A model generated the notes under the pieces. That model searched no databases, was not told where the DNA came from, and saw only the letters and a list, made by a program, of their open reading frames with translations. Of a stretch of DNA of 64,000 nt, positions 10,752 to 21,717 are shown in pieces; within the stretch, counting starts at the first letter, position 1, and each line of letters begins with the position of its first letter. The DNA is from Cryptomeria japonica (taxonomy: Eukaryota > Streptophyta > Pinopsida > Cupressales > Cupressaceae): contig NC_081415.1 of the NCBI RefSeq assembly GCF_030272615.1, positions 368,779,667 to 368,843,666 on the forward strand, in the 5' to 3' direction. The translations under genes and the position numbers were made by a program.

Positions 10752-12760
10752 TCAGGTATGACTATCTCCTGAGGCTGACAGTCTTGCAGTAGATGTCCAA
10801 GCTCCTGGATCTCCACCAGGGGGATCACGTTGAGGAGGCCCCATAACACCTCTTCTCTCTGTCCTCGTATGACTACGAGCAGGTCGACTGGTTGTATAGC
10901 TAGGAGCTATGTTCTCTCTAGGGACTAGATCCTCATATAACTGCATGTATTACTCGGCTTCCTTGGTCATGTATCGTATCTCCCTTAGTGTATCTCGCAT
11001 CGGGGCACCACCTGTCACTCTCTCCAATCTCTTGGCAAGATCCTCTACCCGGCCCCGACGCTCTCTCTCTGTATCCCACTCTGCCATAATCTGTGTAATT
11101 TGGTGTTGTTGTGATAGCACTTGTGCATGTAGTTATTGCACTGTAACCTGAAGGGATTAATCTGTGTCTTGTCGATGGGTGGGTACCCTAATCTGGATGG
11201 GTACCTGCGTCGTGGTCCCACCCATACTTGTCCCTGTCCAAGGAGCTGGTGGAGGTATAACATCCAATCTCCTCCTCTGGGTGGGTCACCTAACATCCTC
11301 TATACCCCCCATTGTTGCTAACACTACACCTACCCTACTAGCACCACCAACACCAAGGAGAATTCCTCCTCCTCTCTCTCCATCCCCTCCTCATCCTCTA
11401 TCTCCTCCTCTATCCCTCCCACCATCACCCCCTCATCCTCTATCTCTCCCTCCACCTTCTCTATCACCTCCTCCACCACCTCCTCCATCACTTCCTCCAT
11501 CATCACCACCTCCATCTCCTACCTCCTCTCCCTCCTCATATCTCTATCTAACTCCCCCTCGCCTCTCTAGTTTCTCATCCTCATCATCAAAAGTAGGTAA
11601 CATCTTTGTTGGATCTGATATTTGTGCCACTGCATGTGCCATGAAGTAGGTAGAGAACTCCTTTGTCATCCCAGCATCAACAACCCCAGCTCCATAATCC
11701 CATATCTGGACTACTAATTTCATGTACTCCTCTACCGCCGCTACACTATCCATTATGGGTCCTCACTCAGGCACATCCTATCTCTGGTGAGCATATAAAC
11801 ACACTCCCTGTGGTATCCCCCATTGTCTCCCATACTATTGTTGCACATGGCTATGCAAAAATCTCTCAATGATAAAGGGATTCCGCCCGATCAAATATCT
11901 TGACATATACACATAGGGCATCTCTAGTCCGTCCTCGGACCACACCTCACAATCCATATAGGTCTCCAAATGATCATATCAATATCATCCAATGCTCTCT
12001 ACCAGTGCTCTAGTTTGCCCAGCTTACATTGGACAACTATACCTGTGTACCCATAAGCATATGCTCGACCAAATGGCCTATCCCTATCTGTAAGCAGTCT
12101 CAACATAGGAATGTGCTCCTAGGCCCACACCTGTAGTAACGTCACCCCCGTGGACAAACTGTTGTATCCTAGATACACCACCTATTGAAGCTCTTTGTAA
12201 AGGTGGTCTATCATATAGGACCTCCATGCGAACTTGCATCCCTGTGTGACCATATCCTCCAAAACCAATCCCCATCCCATAGCTAGTCCCTTCGACCTAT
12301 GGTTGGGACATATAAATCCACCAATAAAACCTACTAGTACCAAAGGCAAGGGAGCATAATCCAAATTCACAAACTCCTGCCATGGGATCTCATATCCACA
12401 TATCTGATCATCCTACAAGATACGATGGAGAGCCTCTGTCCCACCCTCCTTAGTCTTCTCATATGGTAACAAGTCCCCCACAATAGCAATCCTCAGAATG
12501 CGATAACAGTCCTCAAGTGTGACTGTTATCTCATCAGTAGCCAAATGGAAGGTGTTTGTGTCACTGTGCCACCTCTCTGCCAAAGCTATCAACAAACCTT
12601 GGTTAATGATATACCGAGGCATGTCTAGTAAGGATGATAAACCACATCTCTCAATCACATCCCTATCATCCTGTGACAATCATAGAATTAATGACCACGA
12701 TCGCAGAAATCGCTCTCGTGATTGAAGTACACCGAGCTATGCCTACAAAACAACAAATGT
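10752..12760 (-). pseudogene. antisense plant-mobile-domain gene carried by gypsy C
   Basis: On the strand opposite to C's pol is a degenerate gene of the plant mobile domain family (relatives of MAIN/MAIL1, nuclear proteins involved in silencing and genome stability). Seen in order: IERCGLSSLLDMP and RYIINQGLLIALAERW (12680-12590), the TFHLATDEITVTLEDCYRIL motif (12570-12510), then LLQVWA.EHIP (near 12120) and a late WWRALDDIDMIIWRPI stretch near 12000. These match the family's order of conserved blocks. Stops interrupt it at several points. Downstream (about 11330-11515) is a Glu-rich low-complexity stretch encoded by CT-rich DNA. Position between pol and 3' LTR, antisense, is a known way plant gypsies carry captured genes. 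A second copy is in gypsy E (24708-25365). Confidence 0.75.
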
Positions 12761-12814
12761 CCATCATCATTTCCCACATCTATCTAATATATCCAATCAA
12801 AACAAAATCAACTT

Positions 12815-13160
12815 GAAACAACGAAGCATCAAATCAAGACGCATATCAAAAATCCAAGACCCATATCAAAAATCCAAGACCCATATCGAAAATCAAGACT
12901 CATATCAAAAATCCAAGACCCATATCGAAAATCAAGCATCATATCAAGAAATCATATCAGAGATCCATAACACAAGCATCATATCGAAAAACCAGATCAG
13001 AGATCCATAACACAAGCATCATATCAAGAAATCATATCCGAGATCCATAACACAAGCATCATATCGAGAAATCATATCAGAGATCCATAATGCAAGCAAT
13101 CCAAAATCCATAATGCAAGCATCACATCGGGAATCATATCGGAAATCAAGAATTGGAACT
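12815..13160 (+). repeat. tandem repeats of catatcaaaaatccaagac type
   Basis: The first part has 4-5 copies of a unit of about 19-21 bp (catatcaaaaatccaagac). The second part has about four copies of a unit of about 37 bp built on catatcgagaaatcatatc and agatccataacacaag. The repeats lie upstream of the antisense plant-mobile-domain gene, in what would be its 5' region. Confidence 0.8.
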
Positions 13161-13452
13161 CATATCGGACATTACACTCGTATCGCAAGGCAAAAATCAG
13201 AGATCCACATCAACAAAAAATCAGGATCCTCATCAAAACAATCAATCATCTTGGCAAAACATATCAAAAGCAATTTCAACAAACTCCAAGTCATCATATC
13301 AAGACTCAGACATCATCACAATACAAAAAAACATTGGCTCATAACCCATCTTGAAACACTCAGCAGACACCTATCCACCCCTAATCCACCTACCTCATCT
13401 ATTTCCCCCCACGCGCCAAAATAGACCTCCTATGCCCTAAGCTACTAACTAT

Positions 13453-13457
13453 GTGCT
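13453..13457. repeat. target site duplication of copia A2, left copy
   Basis: gtgct directly precedes the LTR start at 13458 and is repeated at 20170-20174, directly after the other LTR. Confidence 0.9.
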
Positions 13458-14524
13458 TGTTAGGTCTCGGAGACAACTGAAAGGGGGGGGTGAATCAGTT
13501 GTCCAATAAATTCAACCAAAATTAACTTAGCCAAAACTTAATGCATAATACCAGTAAACCAAACTTTATGTCGGTAGACAGTTTTAACAGTTAATTGCAA
13601 TACCGGTAAAGATTAATGCATGAAATAGAAAGACAATAACATCCACAACACATAACACAAATGTTTGTACATGGAAACCCTATAAGGGGAAAAACCACAG
13701 TGGGAAGGCTTACACACAATCAAATGATACTATTGCAGATAGTATGTGTGTACAATATGGATTATGCACATGCAGAAAGGCCAGCTGCTTAGAGCTCACT
13801 GCTCAATCACAAAATAAGAGTCACACCAACTACAATTGGATGGTTAATAATAATGTACTGCACAAAATAGCATCTTCATATGTTGGATTCAATACCGGTT
13901 TAGTTCTGATTGCCTTCACAAAATCCTTCCTTCAACCTTCAAAATATGTCTGCGTGTATAGCTCTATTTATTTTCGCATATACCTTATTGCAATCCTTTT
14001 CGCATTCATAATCCCTTCTTCTATCGATCTTACAAATAAGATCTTACATATATACCATAACCTAAGACCAATTGAATAGGTCGGCTCACTAAAAGATATT
14101 ACAATAAAATCAATTACAAACAAATCCATATCCGATGCATGATGTCAGCTCAATGCATTTACAATAATAATAAATCATTTCCATAACATGTGCTGGTCTG
14201 GAATAGATAAGTTTGTCGGTGCTTATCCTGGACCTATTTGTCGGTAACAGCAAATATGAAAGCTCAAATAAACAATTAACCAAATTGCCAAAACCAAGTG
14301 ATCGAATAATGTCTTCGACATAACCAAGTAGTTTCCAAGTCATTCCAAGTGTCGGTGAACAATAAAATCTGCTAGTGAACCAAATACCAGTGACTTGCAT
14401 AAGTCTTTGTTTTGCCGGTGAACATAACCAAAATCTCCAAGTGCTAATAAGTGTTGACAAGTGTTGCGATGACAAGTATTGACATCAATGACAAAACCAT
14501 ATCAACATATCCAAAATACCAACA
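13458..14524 (-). repeat. copia A2 3' LTR
   Basis: It starts TGTTAGGTC and ends CCAACA on the plus strand. An 8-G run near 13483-13490 marks the U5 side. In element orientation it begins TGTTGG directly after the polypurine tract. Confidence 0.93.
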
Positions 14525-14536
14525 ATCTCCCCATTT
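14525..14536 (-). promoter_or_regulatory. copia A2 polypurine tract
   Basis: Read on the minus strand this is AAATGGGGAGAT, immediately before the LTR start TGTTGG. This form is typical of plant copia elements. Confidence 0.85.
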
Positions 14537-14919
14537 GGCATTGATGGCAACACAAGATGGAAAAACCATCAAAGTGCCAAAACAGAAATGCCAAAAACCA
14601 AAAATCAACAATCTCCCAAAGAGATCATAACCAGAAATCAAAAATACATAATATCTCTCCCCAAGGGATAAAGTCTCTCCCCCTAGGAATAATATGTGTT
14701 ATCCATGTGTTTTTCCATATCAATCTCTCCCCCTTTGACATCAAATGCCAAAGAAATACAAAACCAGATACAATTAGTTCAAAGAACTTAACACAAAATA
14801 CCAACTCATTCAATATACCAACTACTCCCCCTGAGAAGTAGCTCTCCTCATCAAAGCCAAAATAAAAGATTTCTCTATTAATTCTGTCGGTTGATGACAA
14901 ACATCAACTATCTAAGTCT
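14537..14919 (-). other. copia A2 3' untranslated region with extra purine tracts
   Basis: This is noncoding sequence between the pol end and the polypurine tract. On the minus strand it contains further G-rich purine runs near 14653-14662, 14675-14688, 14723-14735 and 14823-14832, each like GGGGAGAGA. They look like duplicated polypurine tracts. No ORF is supported. Confidence 0.65.
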
Positions 14920-17900
14920 CTACTGGTGGGGTAGGACTCCAAGTTGCTCTCTGAGATACTCAAATGTTTCCTTAGGTAAAGGCTTTGTAAAAATATCTAC
15001 AATTTTCTCTTTAGTATTCACATAAACCAATTTCACTTCTTTTGCTTCAACATTCTCCTTTAGAAAATTGAATTTGATAGAAACATGTTTAGTCTTAGAG
15101 TGAAATACCAGGTTCTTAGATATATCAATTGTTGTTGTATTGTCATAGTAAATAGTTATAGGTTTCTTGCATTTTACCTTTATGTCCTTCAACATTTGCT
15201 TGATCCATAATACTTGTGTACAGTTGGTTGCTGCTGCAACATATTCTGATTCTACTGTTGATAGACTTGTACAACTCTATTTCTTGCTCAGCTATTAAAT
15301 TAGTCTGCTGCCAAGAAAAAATGCTCCGTCAATGGTTCTTTTTCTGTCATCCACATCTCCTACCCAATTAGCATCTGTATATGCACACAAGTCAAAATTT
15401 TCATCTCTAGGCTACCATAAACCAAGATTTGTAGTTCTTTCTAGGTACCGAAAAATCCTTTTCACTACTGATTCATGATTTTCTTTAGGATTACTCTGAA
15501 ACCTTGAAACAACACATATTGCATTTATAATATTAGGTCTTGTTTGTGTCAAATACAGTAAACCTCCTATCATATATTTGTATCTAGTCGGATCAACAGG
15601 TGTAGATTCATCCTTCAAGGATAATTTATCAATTGTAGGCATAGGTGTGCTTACCGGTTTACAGTTTTCCATGCCAAATTTCTTTAGTAATTCCTTCAAG
15701 TACTTAGATTGACATAGGAATATATCTTTATCAGTCTGTGAAATCTGCAATCCTAAAAAGAATTTAATCTCTCCAATCATAGACATTTCAAATTCTTGTT
15801 GCATTTTGTTATAAAAGTTTTTACACAAACCATCTTCTCCTCCAAAGATTATATCGTCAACAAAAACTTCAATAACCAAGATGTCATCATTAGTCACTTT
15901 GTAGTATAGATTGATGTCAACATTACCTTTTGTGTAACCAAGCTTCAAAAGATATTTGTCCAATCTTGCATACCAAGCTCTGGGAGCTTGTTTCAATCCA
16001 TATAAAGCTTTTCTTAACCTGCAAACCATGTCTTTGTTATCTATCAATGAAAATCCATCAGGTTGCTCAATGTAAACTTCTTCTTCAAGATCTCCATTTG
16101 AAAATGCACATTTAACATCCATTTGATATACTTTATAGTTCTTGTGTGCTACAAAAGCCAATAAAAGTCTTACTGCCTCAATTCTAGCTACCAGTGCAAA
16201 GGTTTCATTGTAATCAATTCCTTCTTTCTGATAATATCCCTTACACACTAATCTTGCTTTGTTTCTTATTACCATGCCATCTTCATTAAGTTTATTTCTG
16301 AAAACTCATTTAGTTCCAATTACATTTTTATCTTTAGGCTGGGGAACTAATGACCAAGTGTTATTCCTTTCAATTTGTTCCAATTCATATTCCATTGCTT
16401 TAATCTAATATTTATCTTCACATGCCTCATTAATTGACGTAGGTTCAATTTGAGAAATAAGACATACCTCCTCATTTTCCAATCTTCCTCTAGTCATAAC
16501 TCCTTGAAATTTGTTTCCAATTATCTGATCTTCAGAATGATTCAATCTTACATACCGGGGTGTTTTTACTTGTTGTTGTTCTTCAGTGACTATTGAATCT
16601 CTAGATGATGTCGGTGTAACTAGATCACCATTTTGTACTGGTGTATTCATAGTAGGTTCATTTGTGATTATCTCTATTGCTAGTTCAAAGTCTGTGTACC
16701 TTGAATTTCCTCTAAATTGTTCATCAATCTTCACATTAGCACTCAACAATTTTCTGCAATCTCTTGTTAAAACATCTATATGCCTTGCTCTTAGATGAAT
16801 AACCAAGAAATATTCCTTCATCACTTCTAGGATCAAATTTTCCAATATACTCATCTCTTCTAATATAGCATTTACTTCCAAATATTCTGAAATATTTAAA
16901 AGTAGGAGTATTACCAAACCATAGCTCATGTGGGGTCTTGTCGGTTTCTCCTCTGATGTGAACTCTGTTGAATGTATAAACAGTTGTATTGACTGCTTCT
17001 CTCCAGTATATATGAGGTAGATTTCCTTTTGATATCATACTTCTGGTTGCATCCAAGATAGTTCTATTTTTCCTTTCCACAACTCCATTATGTTGGGGTG
17101 TCTAGGGTGCTGACAACTGTCTTCTGATCCCATTCACTTCATAGAATGCATTAAATTCCTTAGATGTTAATTCACCTCCTTGATCTGATCTCAAACATTT
17201 GATTTTCTTGCCGGTTTCATTTTCTACCATCACCTTGAATAGTTTGAATTTCCCAAATGCTTTAGATTTTTCTCTGAGAAAAGTAACCCAACACATGCTA
17301 GAATAGTCATCAATGATTAGCATAAAGTACCCATCTCCTTGTATACTTCTAGTTCTTGTTGGATCACATAAATCAATATGATATAAATCAAGAACATTGT
17401 TAGACTTCTCCAGAACACTCTTGAAAGATGCTCTAACTTGCTTTCCAAATTGACATTCCTTACATACCAGATTGTGAGGTTTAACAATCTTAGGTAAATC
17501 TCTAACTGCCTTAGTAGTACTGATTTTCACAATGCAATCAAAATTTACATGACAAAGTCTCTTATGCCATAACCAACTTTCATCAATATTTGCAATCAAA
17601 CATGCTTTCTCATTATTGTTAAAATGAAAGATATTACCTCTAGTCTGATTACCAGTTGTAATTTCCAAACTACTTCTGTTTAAGATTTTGCATTTACCAT
17701 TCTTGAATTGTAACTGAAATCCTTTCTCAACTAATTGACCAACACTCAAAATATTATGCTTCAAACCTTCAACATAGTAAACATTATCAGTATTGTGCTT
17801 ACCATCAAAAGATATGGTGCCTTTTCCTTTGATCAAACAAGCTTTGTCATCTCCAAATCTTACTAGACCTCCATTGTATTCCTGAAAGGTTGAGAATTTA

Positions 17901-18277
17901 GTCTTATCACTAGTCATGTGATGTGAACATCCTAAATCAATGATCCATTCATCCTTATCTTCAACTTTAGTTGTCAGGGCCTGCTCTATCAGTTGAACAG
18001 TAGGTGTCGGTTGATCTTCTGTTAAAGCAACAAAAGCCCATCCATTGTCCATCAGATCCTCATCAGAATCATCAGCATAATAACAAGATTTTTCTCTAAT
18101 CTTCTTAAATGTGTATTTCTGATAGTCAGGGTTAGGCTTATATGTTCTTTTAGATTCTTCTCTTAATCTTGCATGTCTATCAGAACATCTAGATGTCATA
18201 TGACCAATCTTATTACAGTTAAAATATTTAAAGGGTGATTTACCTTCATACTTACTTCCAATTGGACCTTTAGGCAT
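14920..18277 (-). pseudogene. copia A2 pol: protease, integrase, RT, RNase H
   Basis: Minus-strand frame from 18277. It has a zinc knuckle YFNCNKIGHMTSRC near 18220 (the usual first Cys is Phe), protease WIIDLGCSHHMTSD near 17945 where the usual DSG is DLG, and a pre-integrase HX3H...CX2C. The integrase core (LIIDDYSSMCW, ERKNRTILDA) is cut by a stop at 17102-17104. A frameshift lies near 16740. Reverse transcriptase (15412-16275) keeps [11 protein letters not shown] and catalytic FVDD, and RNase H ends at 14920 (DIFTKPLPKETFEYLREQLG). Several further stops lie between 15412 and 15195. The protease change (TCA to TTA type) would abolish the usual hydrogen-bonding Ser/Thr, so this copy is not autonomous. 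Confidence 0.92.
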
Positions 18278-18331
18278 TTTCCTTGCAAATAGTGCTTCAA
18301 GTTCATCATTTTCTCTCCTGCTTTCTTCAAG

Positions 18332-19009
18332 TTATCTTCCATAGAAGGCTTTCCAATCAGATTTATTAGATAATGATGATGATGCTGCAGTTGATGATGA
18401 TGCCTTGAAAGCTAGATTTGTCTTGATAGTAGTAATAGAACCAAATTCCTCAAGCTCAAAAGCTGAAAATTTTCCAACCAAAGTGTCTCTAGATACTGAT
18501 GCATTAGGCATTGTTCTTAATTCATTTATAGCAGTAACTTTCATTTTATATACTAGTGGAAAAGCTCTTAAAACTTTAGAAACAATCTCACCTTCACTTA
18601 AGGTTCCTCCACAACATTGTATACCCAAAACAATTTCACTTACTCTTTCCATAAAAGCATAAATTTTTTCTTCTTCTTCCATTTTCAGACTTTCATACCT
18701 AACCCAAAAGCATTCAAGTTTTGCAATTTTGACAGTGGAATCTCCTTCATTCAATGTTTCCAGTTTGTCCCAAATAGCTTTAGCAGTAGATCTATCTAAC
18801 AATCCCATGACTTGCTGATCTAACAATGTGCTCAAAAGTGCTTCTCTTGCTTTGCAATCATTTTCCTCATCTTTTCCCAAGGTTGGTGGATTAGGCTGAT
18901 CGGGAGTAGGAGTAGTATAACCATTCTTTGTAACCTCCCATATATCCTTTCCAATGCAATTCAAGTGTCTCCATCCTGATTTTCCATATGCCATAGTTAG
19001 TTCCATCAA
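18332..19009 (-). CDS. copia A2 Gag (open, 225 codons)
   Basis: Capsid-like protein of copia A2. It starts MMELTMAYGKSGWRHLNCIG and has the conserved helical gag layout with WRHLNCIG, AREALLS, AIWDKLETL and FWVRYESLKMEEEEK. The length of 225 residues is short for a copia Gag. A stop at 18332-18334 separates it from the zinc knuckle, which is read in another frame from 18277, so Gag is truncated before its nucleic-acid binding motif. It follows the primer site at 19090-19101 by about 80 bp. A1 has a homologous broken copy at 1-484. Confidence 0.85.
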   Translation of the reverse strand: MMELTMAYGKSGWRHLNCIGKDIWEVTKNGYTTPTPDQPNPPTLGKDEENDCKAREALLSTLLDQQVMGLLDRSTAKAIWDKLETLNEGDSTVKIAKLECFWVRYESLKMEEEEKIYAFMERVSEIVLGIQCCGGTLSEGEIVSKVLRAFPLVYKMKVTAINELRTMPNASVSRDTLVGKFSAFELEEFGSITTIKTNLAFKASSSTAASSSLSNKSDWKAFYGR

Positions 19010-19089
19010 GTTTCGGATTGTCCTTCCTGAAATAGTTAGAAGACATTGGATCTCCTCAAGCTGTTAAACTTCTACAAAAAGAGGACTAA

Positions 19090-19101
19090 GCTCTGATACC
19101 A
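19090..19101 (-). other. copia A2 primer binding site (tRNA-iMet)
   Basis: Minus strand reads TGGTATCAGAGC, an exact 12-base match to the initiator-Met tRNA 3'-end complement, two bases inside the LTR end at 19104. Confidence 0.93.
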
Positions 19102-19103
19102 AT

Positions 19104-20169
19104 TGTTAGGTCCCGGAACCAACTGAGTGGGGGGGGTGAATCAGTTGTCCAATAAATTCAACCAAAATTAACTTAACCAAAACTTAATGCATAATACCGG
19201 TAAACCAAACTTTATGCTAGTAGACAGTTTTAATAGTTAATTGCAATACCGGTAAAGATTAATGCATGAAATAGAAAGACAATAACATCCACAACACATA
19301 ACACAAATGTTTGTATGTGGAAACCCTGTAAGGGGAAAAGCCACGATGGGAAGCCTTGCCCACAATCAAATGATACTACTGCAGATAGTATGTGTGTACA
19401 ATATGGATTCTGCACATGCAGCAAGGCCAGCTGCCTAGAGCTCACTCCTCAATCACAAAATGAGAGTCACACTAACTACAATTGGATGGTTAAATCCAAT
19501 AATAATTTACTGCACAAAATAGCATCTTCATATGCTAGATTCAGTACCGGTTTAGTTCTGATTGCCTTCACAAAATCCTTCCTTCAACTTTCAAAAGATG
19601 TCTGCGTGTATAGCTCTGCTTATTTTCGCATATACCTTATTGCAATCCTTTTCGCATTCACAATCCCTTCTTCTATTGATCTTACAAATAAGATCTTACA
19701 TATATACCATAACCTAAGACCAATTGAATAGGTCATCTCACTAAAAGATATTACAAACAAATCAATATCCGATGCATGATGTCAGCTCAATGCATTTACA
19801 ATAATAATAAATCATTTCCATAACATGTTGTGCTGATCTGGAATAGATAAGTCTATTGGTGCTTATCCTGGACCTATTTGTCGGTAACAGCAAATATGCA
19901 AACTCAAATAAACAATTAACCAAATCACCAAAACCAAGTGATTGAATAATGTCTTCGACATAACCAAGTAGTTTCCAAGTCATTCCAAGTGTCGGTGAAC
20001 AATAAAATTTGTCGGTGAAGCAAATACCAATGACTTGCATAAGTCTCTGTTTTGCCGATGAACATAACCAAAATCTCCAAGTGCTAATAAGTGTTGACAA
20101 GTGTTGACAAGCGATGACAAGTGTTGACATCAATGACAAAACCATATCAACATATCCAAAATACCAATA
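19104..20169 (-). repeat. copia A2 5' LTR
   Basis: This 1066-bp LTR pairs with 13458-14524. It begins TGTTAGGTC on the plus strand and ends ccaata where the partner has ccaaca, so the terminal CA is mutated to TA. The target duplication gtgct follows at 20170-20174. Confidence 0.93.
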
Positions 20170-20174
20170 GTGCT
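20170..20174. repeat. target site duplication of copia A2, right copy
   Basis: gtgct matches 13453-13457 exactly. Confidence 0.9.
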
Positions 20175-20470
20175 ATCTTTTTTTACCAATGCGCTAGAAA
20201 CTTTACTCTACGTGCTAAAATCCTCTATGCGCTAAATGGTTTTTTCATTGCGCTACCCTACTCACACAAAGAGCTAATCCACCCAACGCGCTACTCTATC
20301 TACTCTGTGCGTTGACCTATCTGTCCTATATGCTAAAACACCCTACGCACTACCTTAACCTATCGAAGCACTGCAGAATGCAACCTAAACGCTAACCTAG
20401 ATAGGTTAACCCTACATACTATTGTTCCTATTGTATGCGTTAAAACTATACTCCTACGCACTCAAACAAC
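20175..20470 (+). repeat. degenerate minisatellite with gcgctaa core in gypsy C
   Basis: Imperfect units of about 21-24 bp, each with a core like atgcgctaaa or acgcgctac. The same kind of array occupies the matching place in gypsy E (25595-25975), between the antisense gene and the 3' LTR. Confidence 0.7.
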
Positions 20471-21044
20471 AAATTTTCAACTAAAAAATCAAGAAAGTGA
20501 TCAAAAAAAGAAAAATCAATCACAAACGTGGCTGACTTAGAGGTTGGCCATATGCGGCGAGCCTCCGATATCAACGAACGCACTTGAATTGGTGTGAAGC
20601 ATAAGGAACCAGCATTTTTGTTAGAGCTCAAGTGTCACAATCACAAGGAGACAAATGTGCAAATGATAAGAATAAAATCACTTTTACCTTTTTATAGGGT
20701 AAAAGTCAACAAGGTTAGTAAGTGGGGCATGTATTTTCCTCATTTTTTTTCTCACTTTTAACCTTATCAACATCATTTTTAGGAGATGAATCAATTTCAA
20801 ATGCATTCAACACAGTCAAAATATTCAAAATGCAATTAATTCAAAAATGCTCATCAAATCAACAAAATTTTCAAAATCCTTGATTCATCTCCCGAAGGGG
20901 CATCATCAATATCGTTCATTACATCTAGGGCATCATATCAACATCTTGACACATGACATCATATCGAACAAATTTTGATAGCATATCCGACAAATTTTCT
21001 TTGAATCAACATGTGCACACACGTCACTTCAAATAGGGACAAAA
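20471..21044 (+). other. gypsy C 3' noncoding end with polypurine tract
   Basis: This is noncoding DNA up to the 3' LTR of gypsy C. It ends with a gypsy-type polypurine region (aaatagggacaaaa, 21031-21044), parallel to cttcaaagaggggcaaaa in E and D. On the minus strand, CTATAAAAA at 20687-20696 resembles a TATA box facing the antisense plant-mobile-domain gene. Confidence 0.6.
20687..20696 (-). promoter_or_regulatory. possible promoter of antisense plant-mobile-domain gene
   Basis: Minus strand reads CCCTATAAAAAGG around this position. The surrounding sequence aligns with gypsy E near 26175-26220 (where the TATA is degenerate). Before copia A2 inserted it would have lain roughly 1.2 kb upstream of the antisense gene. 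Inferred from position and motif only. Confidence 0.3.
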
Positions 21045-21518
21045 TGTAGACATATAAAAATGACCACTTTCCTAAGTGAATATTTAATATTCATTTTAAC
21101 CTCATTCCTCTATTTAATTATATTCTATTTAATTAAATTCTTTATATTCATCTATTTAATTAAATGAATTACTCGATTTATTTATTTAAGTTCGCCTAAG
21201 CCTTTTCTAGCCTTTAATTAAATAAATCACTTTATTTAATTAAATTCCCCTCTCTCCCCTTTTAATTAAATTTACATTTAATTAAATTGATCCTTGCAAG
21301 TAAATAAATCTAATTTATTTATTTAAATCCCCCACTTGTATTTATGCAAGTTGCATCTATTTTTGTTGAAATAAAGTAATTTATTTTAATTAAAATTCCC
21401 CTCCATCCACTTGCAAAATCCTACATCTCCCACTTGCCTCCTTAACCCCCTTCTAGATTCTTCTAATCACTTCCAATGTAGCCTAATCCATCTCCTAAAT
21501 ATTGTCACATCCCTAAGC

Positions 21519-21529
21519 AAAGTGAAGTT
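21519..21529. repeat. 11-bp target duplication of retrogene, left copy
   Basis: aaagtgaagtt here is repeated at 22602-22612, with the retrogene between. An 11-bp duplication is the size range of LINE-driven insertion. Confidence 0.75.
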
Positions 21530-21717
21530 CTGATTAATAGAAAAACAGGTTTTAAGGACCTGAAACCTTTAACAAAGGAGATTAAGCAGGATCATCAAAG
21601 AGAATCCAGACCAAGAAAGAACAACTAACACAATGACTGGCAATAAAGCCAGTAAACAGAAAGGACAGCAGTGGATAGAAACAACAAAATGAAGAAACCA
21701 GAGAAAACACTACACAA

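Larger units (their letters stand above)
13458..20169 (-). mobile_element. copia A2, complete Ty1/copia element
   Basis: This is a 6.7-kb element on the minus strand with two LTRs (13458-14524 and 19104-20169, 1067 and 1066 bp), a tRNA-iMet primer site, gag, protease, integrase, reverse transcriptase and RNase H in copia order, a polypurine tract and a 5-bp target duplication (gtgct). It interrupts the 3' noncoding region of gypsy C, whose sequence resumes at 20170. The LTRs are very similar but carry visible substitutions, many of them transitions, so it is not a fresh insertion. Confidence 0.95.

Noticed and set aside
11164-11649. Pro/Ser-rich frame of 161 codons on the plus strand
   Set aside because: It is the complement of the Glu-rich low-complexity part of the antisense plant-mobile-domain gene.
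12815-13160. Regular repeats that could suggest a CRISPR array
   Set aside because: Units are adjacent with no unique spacers, the context is a plant retrotransposon, and the repeats vary gradually.
13744-14079. Plus-strand frame with a similar partner at 879-1109 and 19315-19731
   Set aside because: It is LTR sequence read on the non-coding strand; the copies resemble each other only because the LTRs are homologous.
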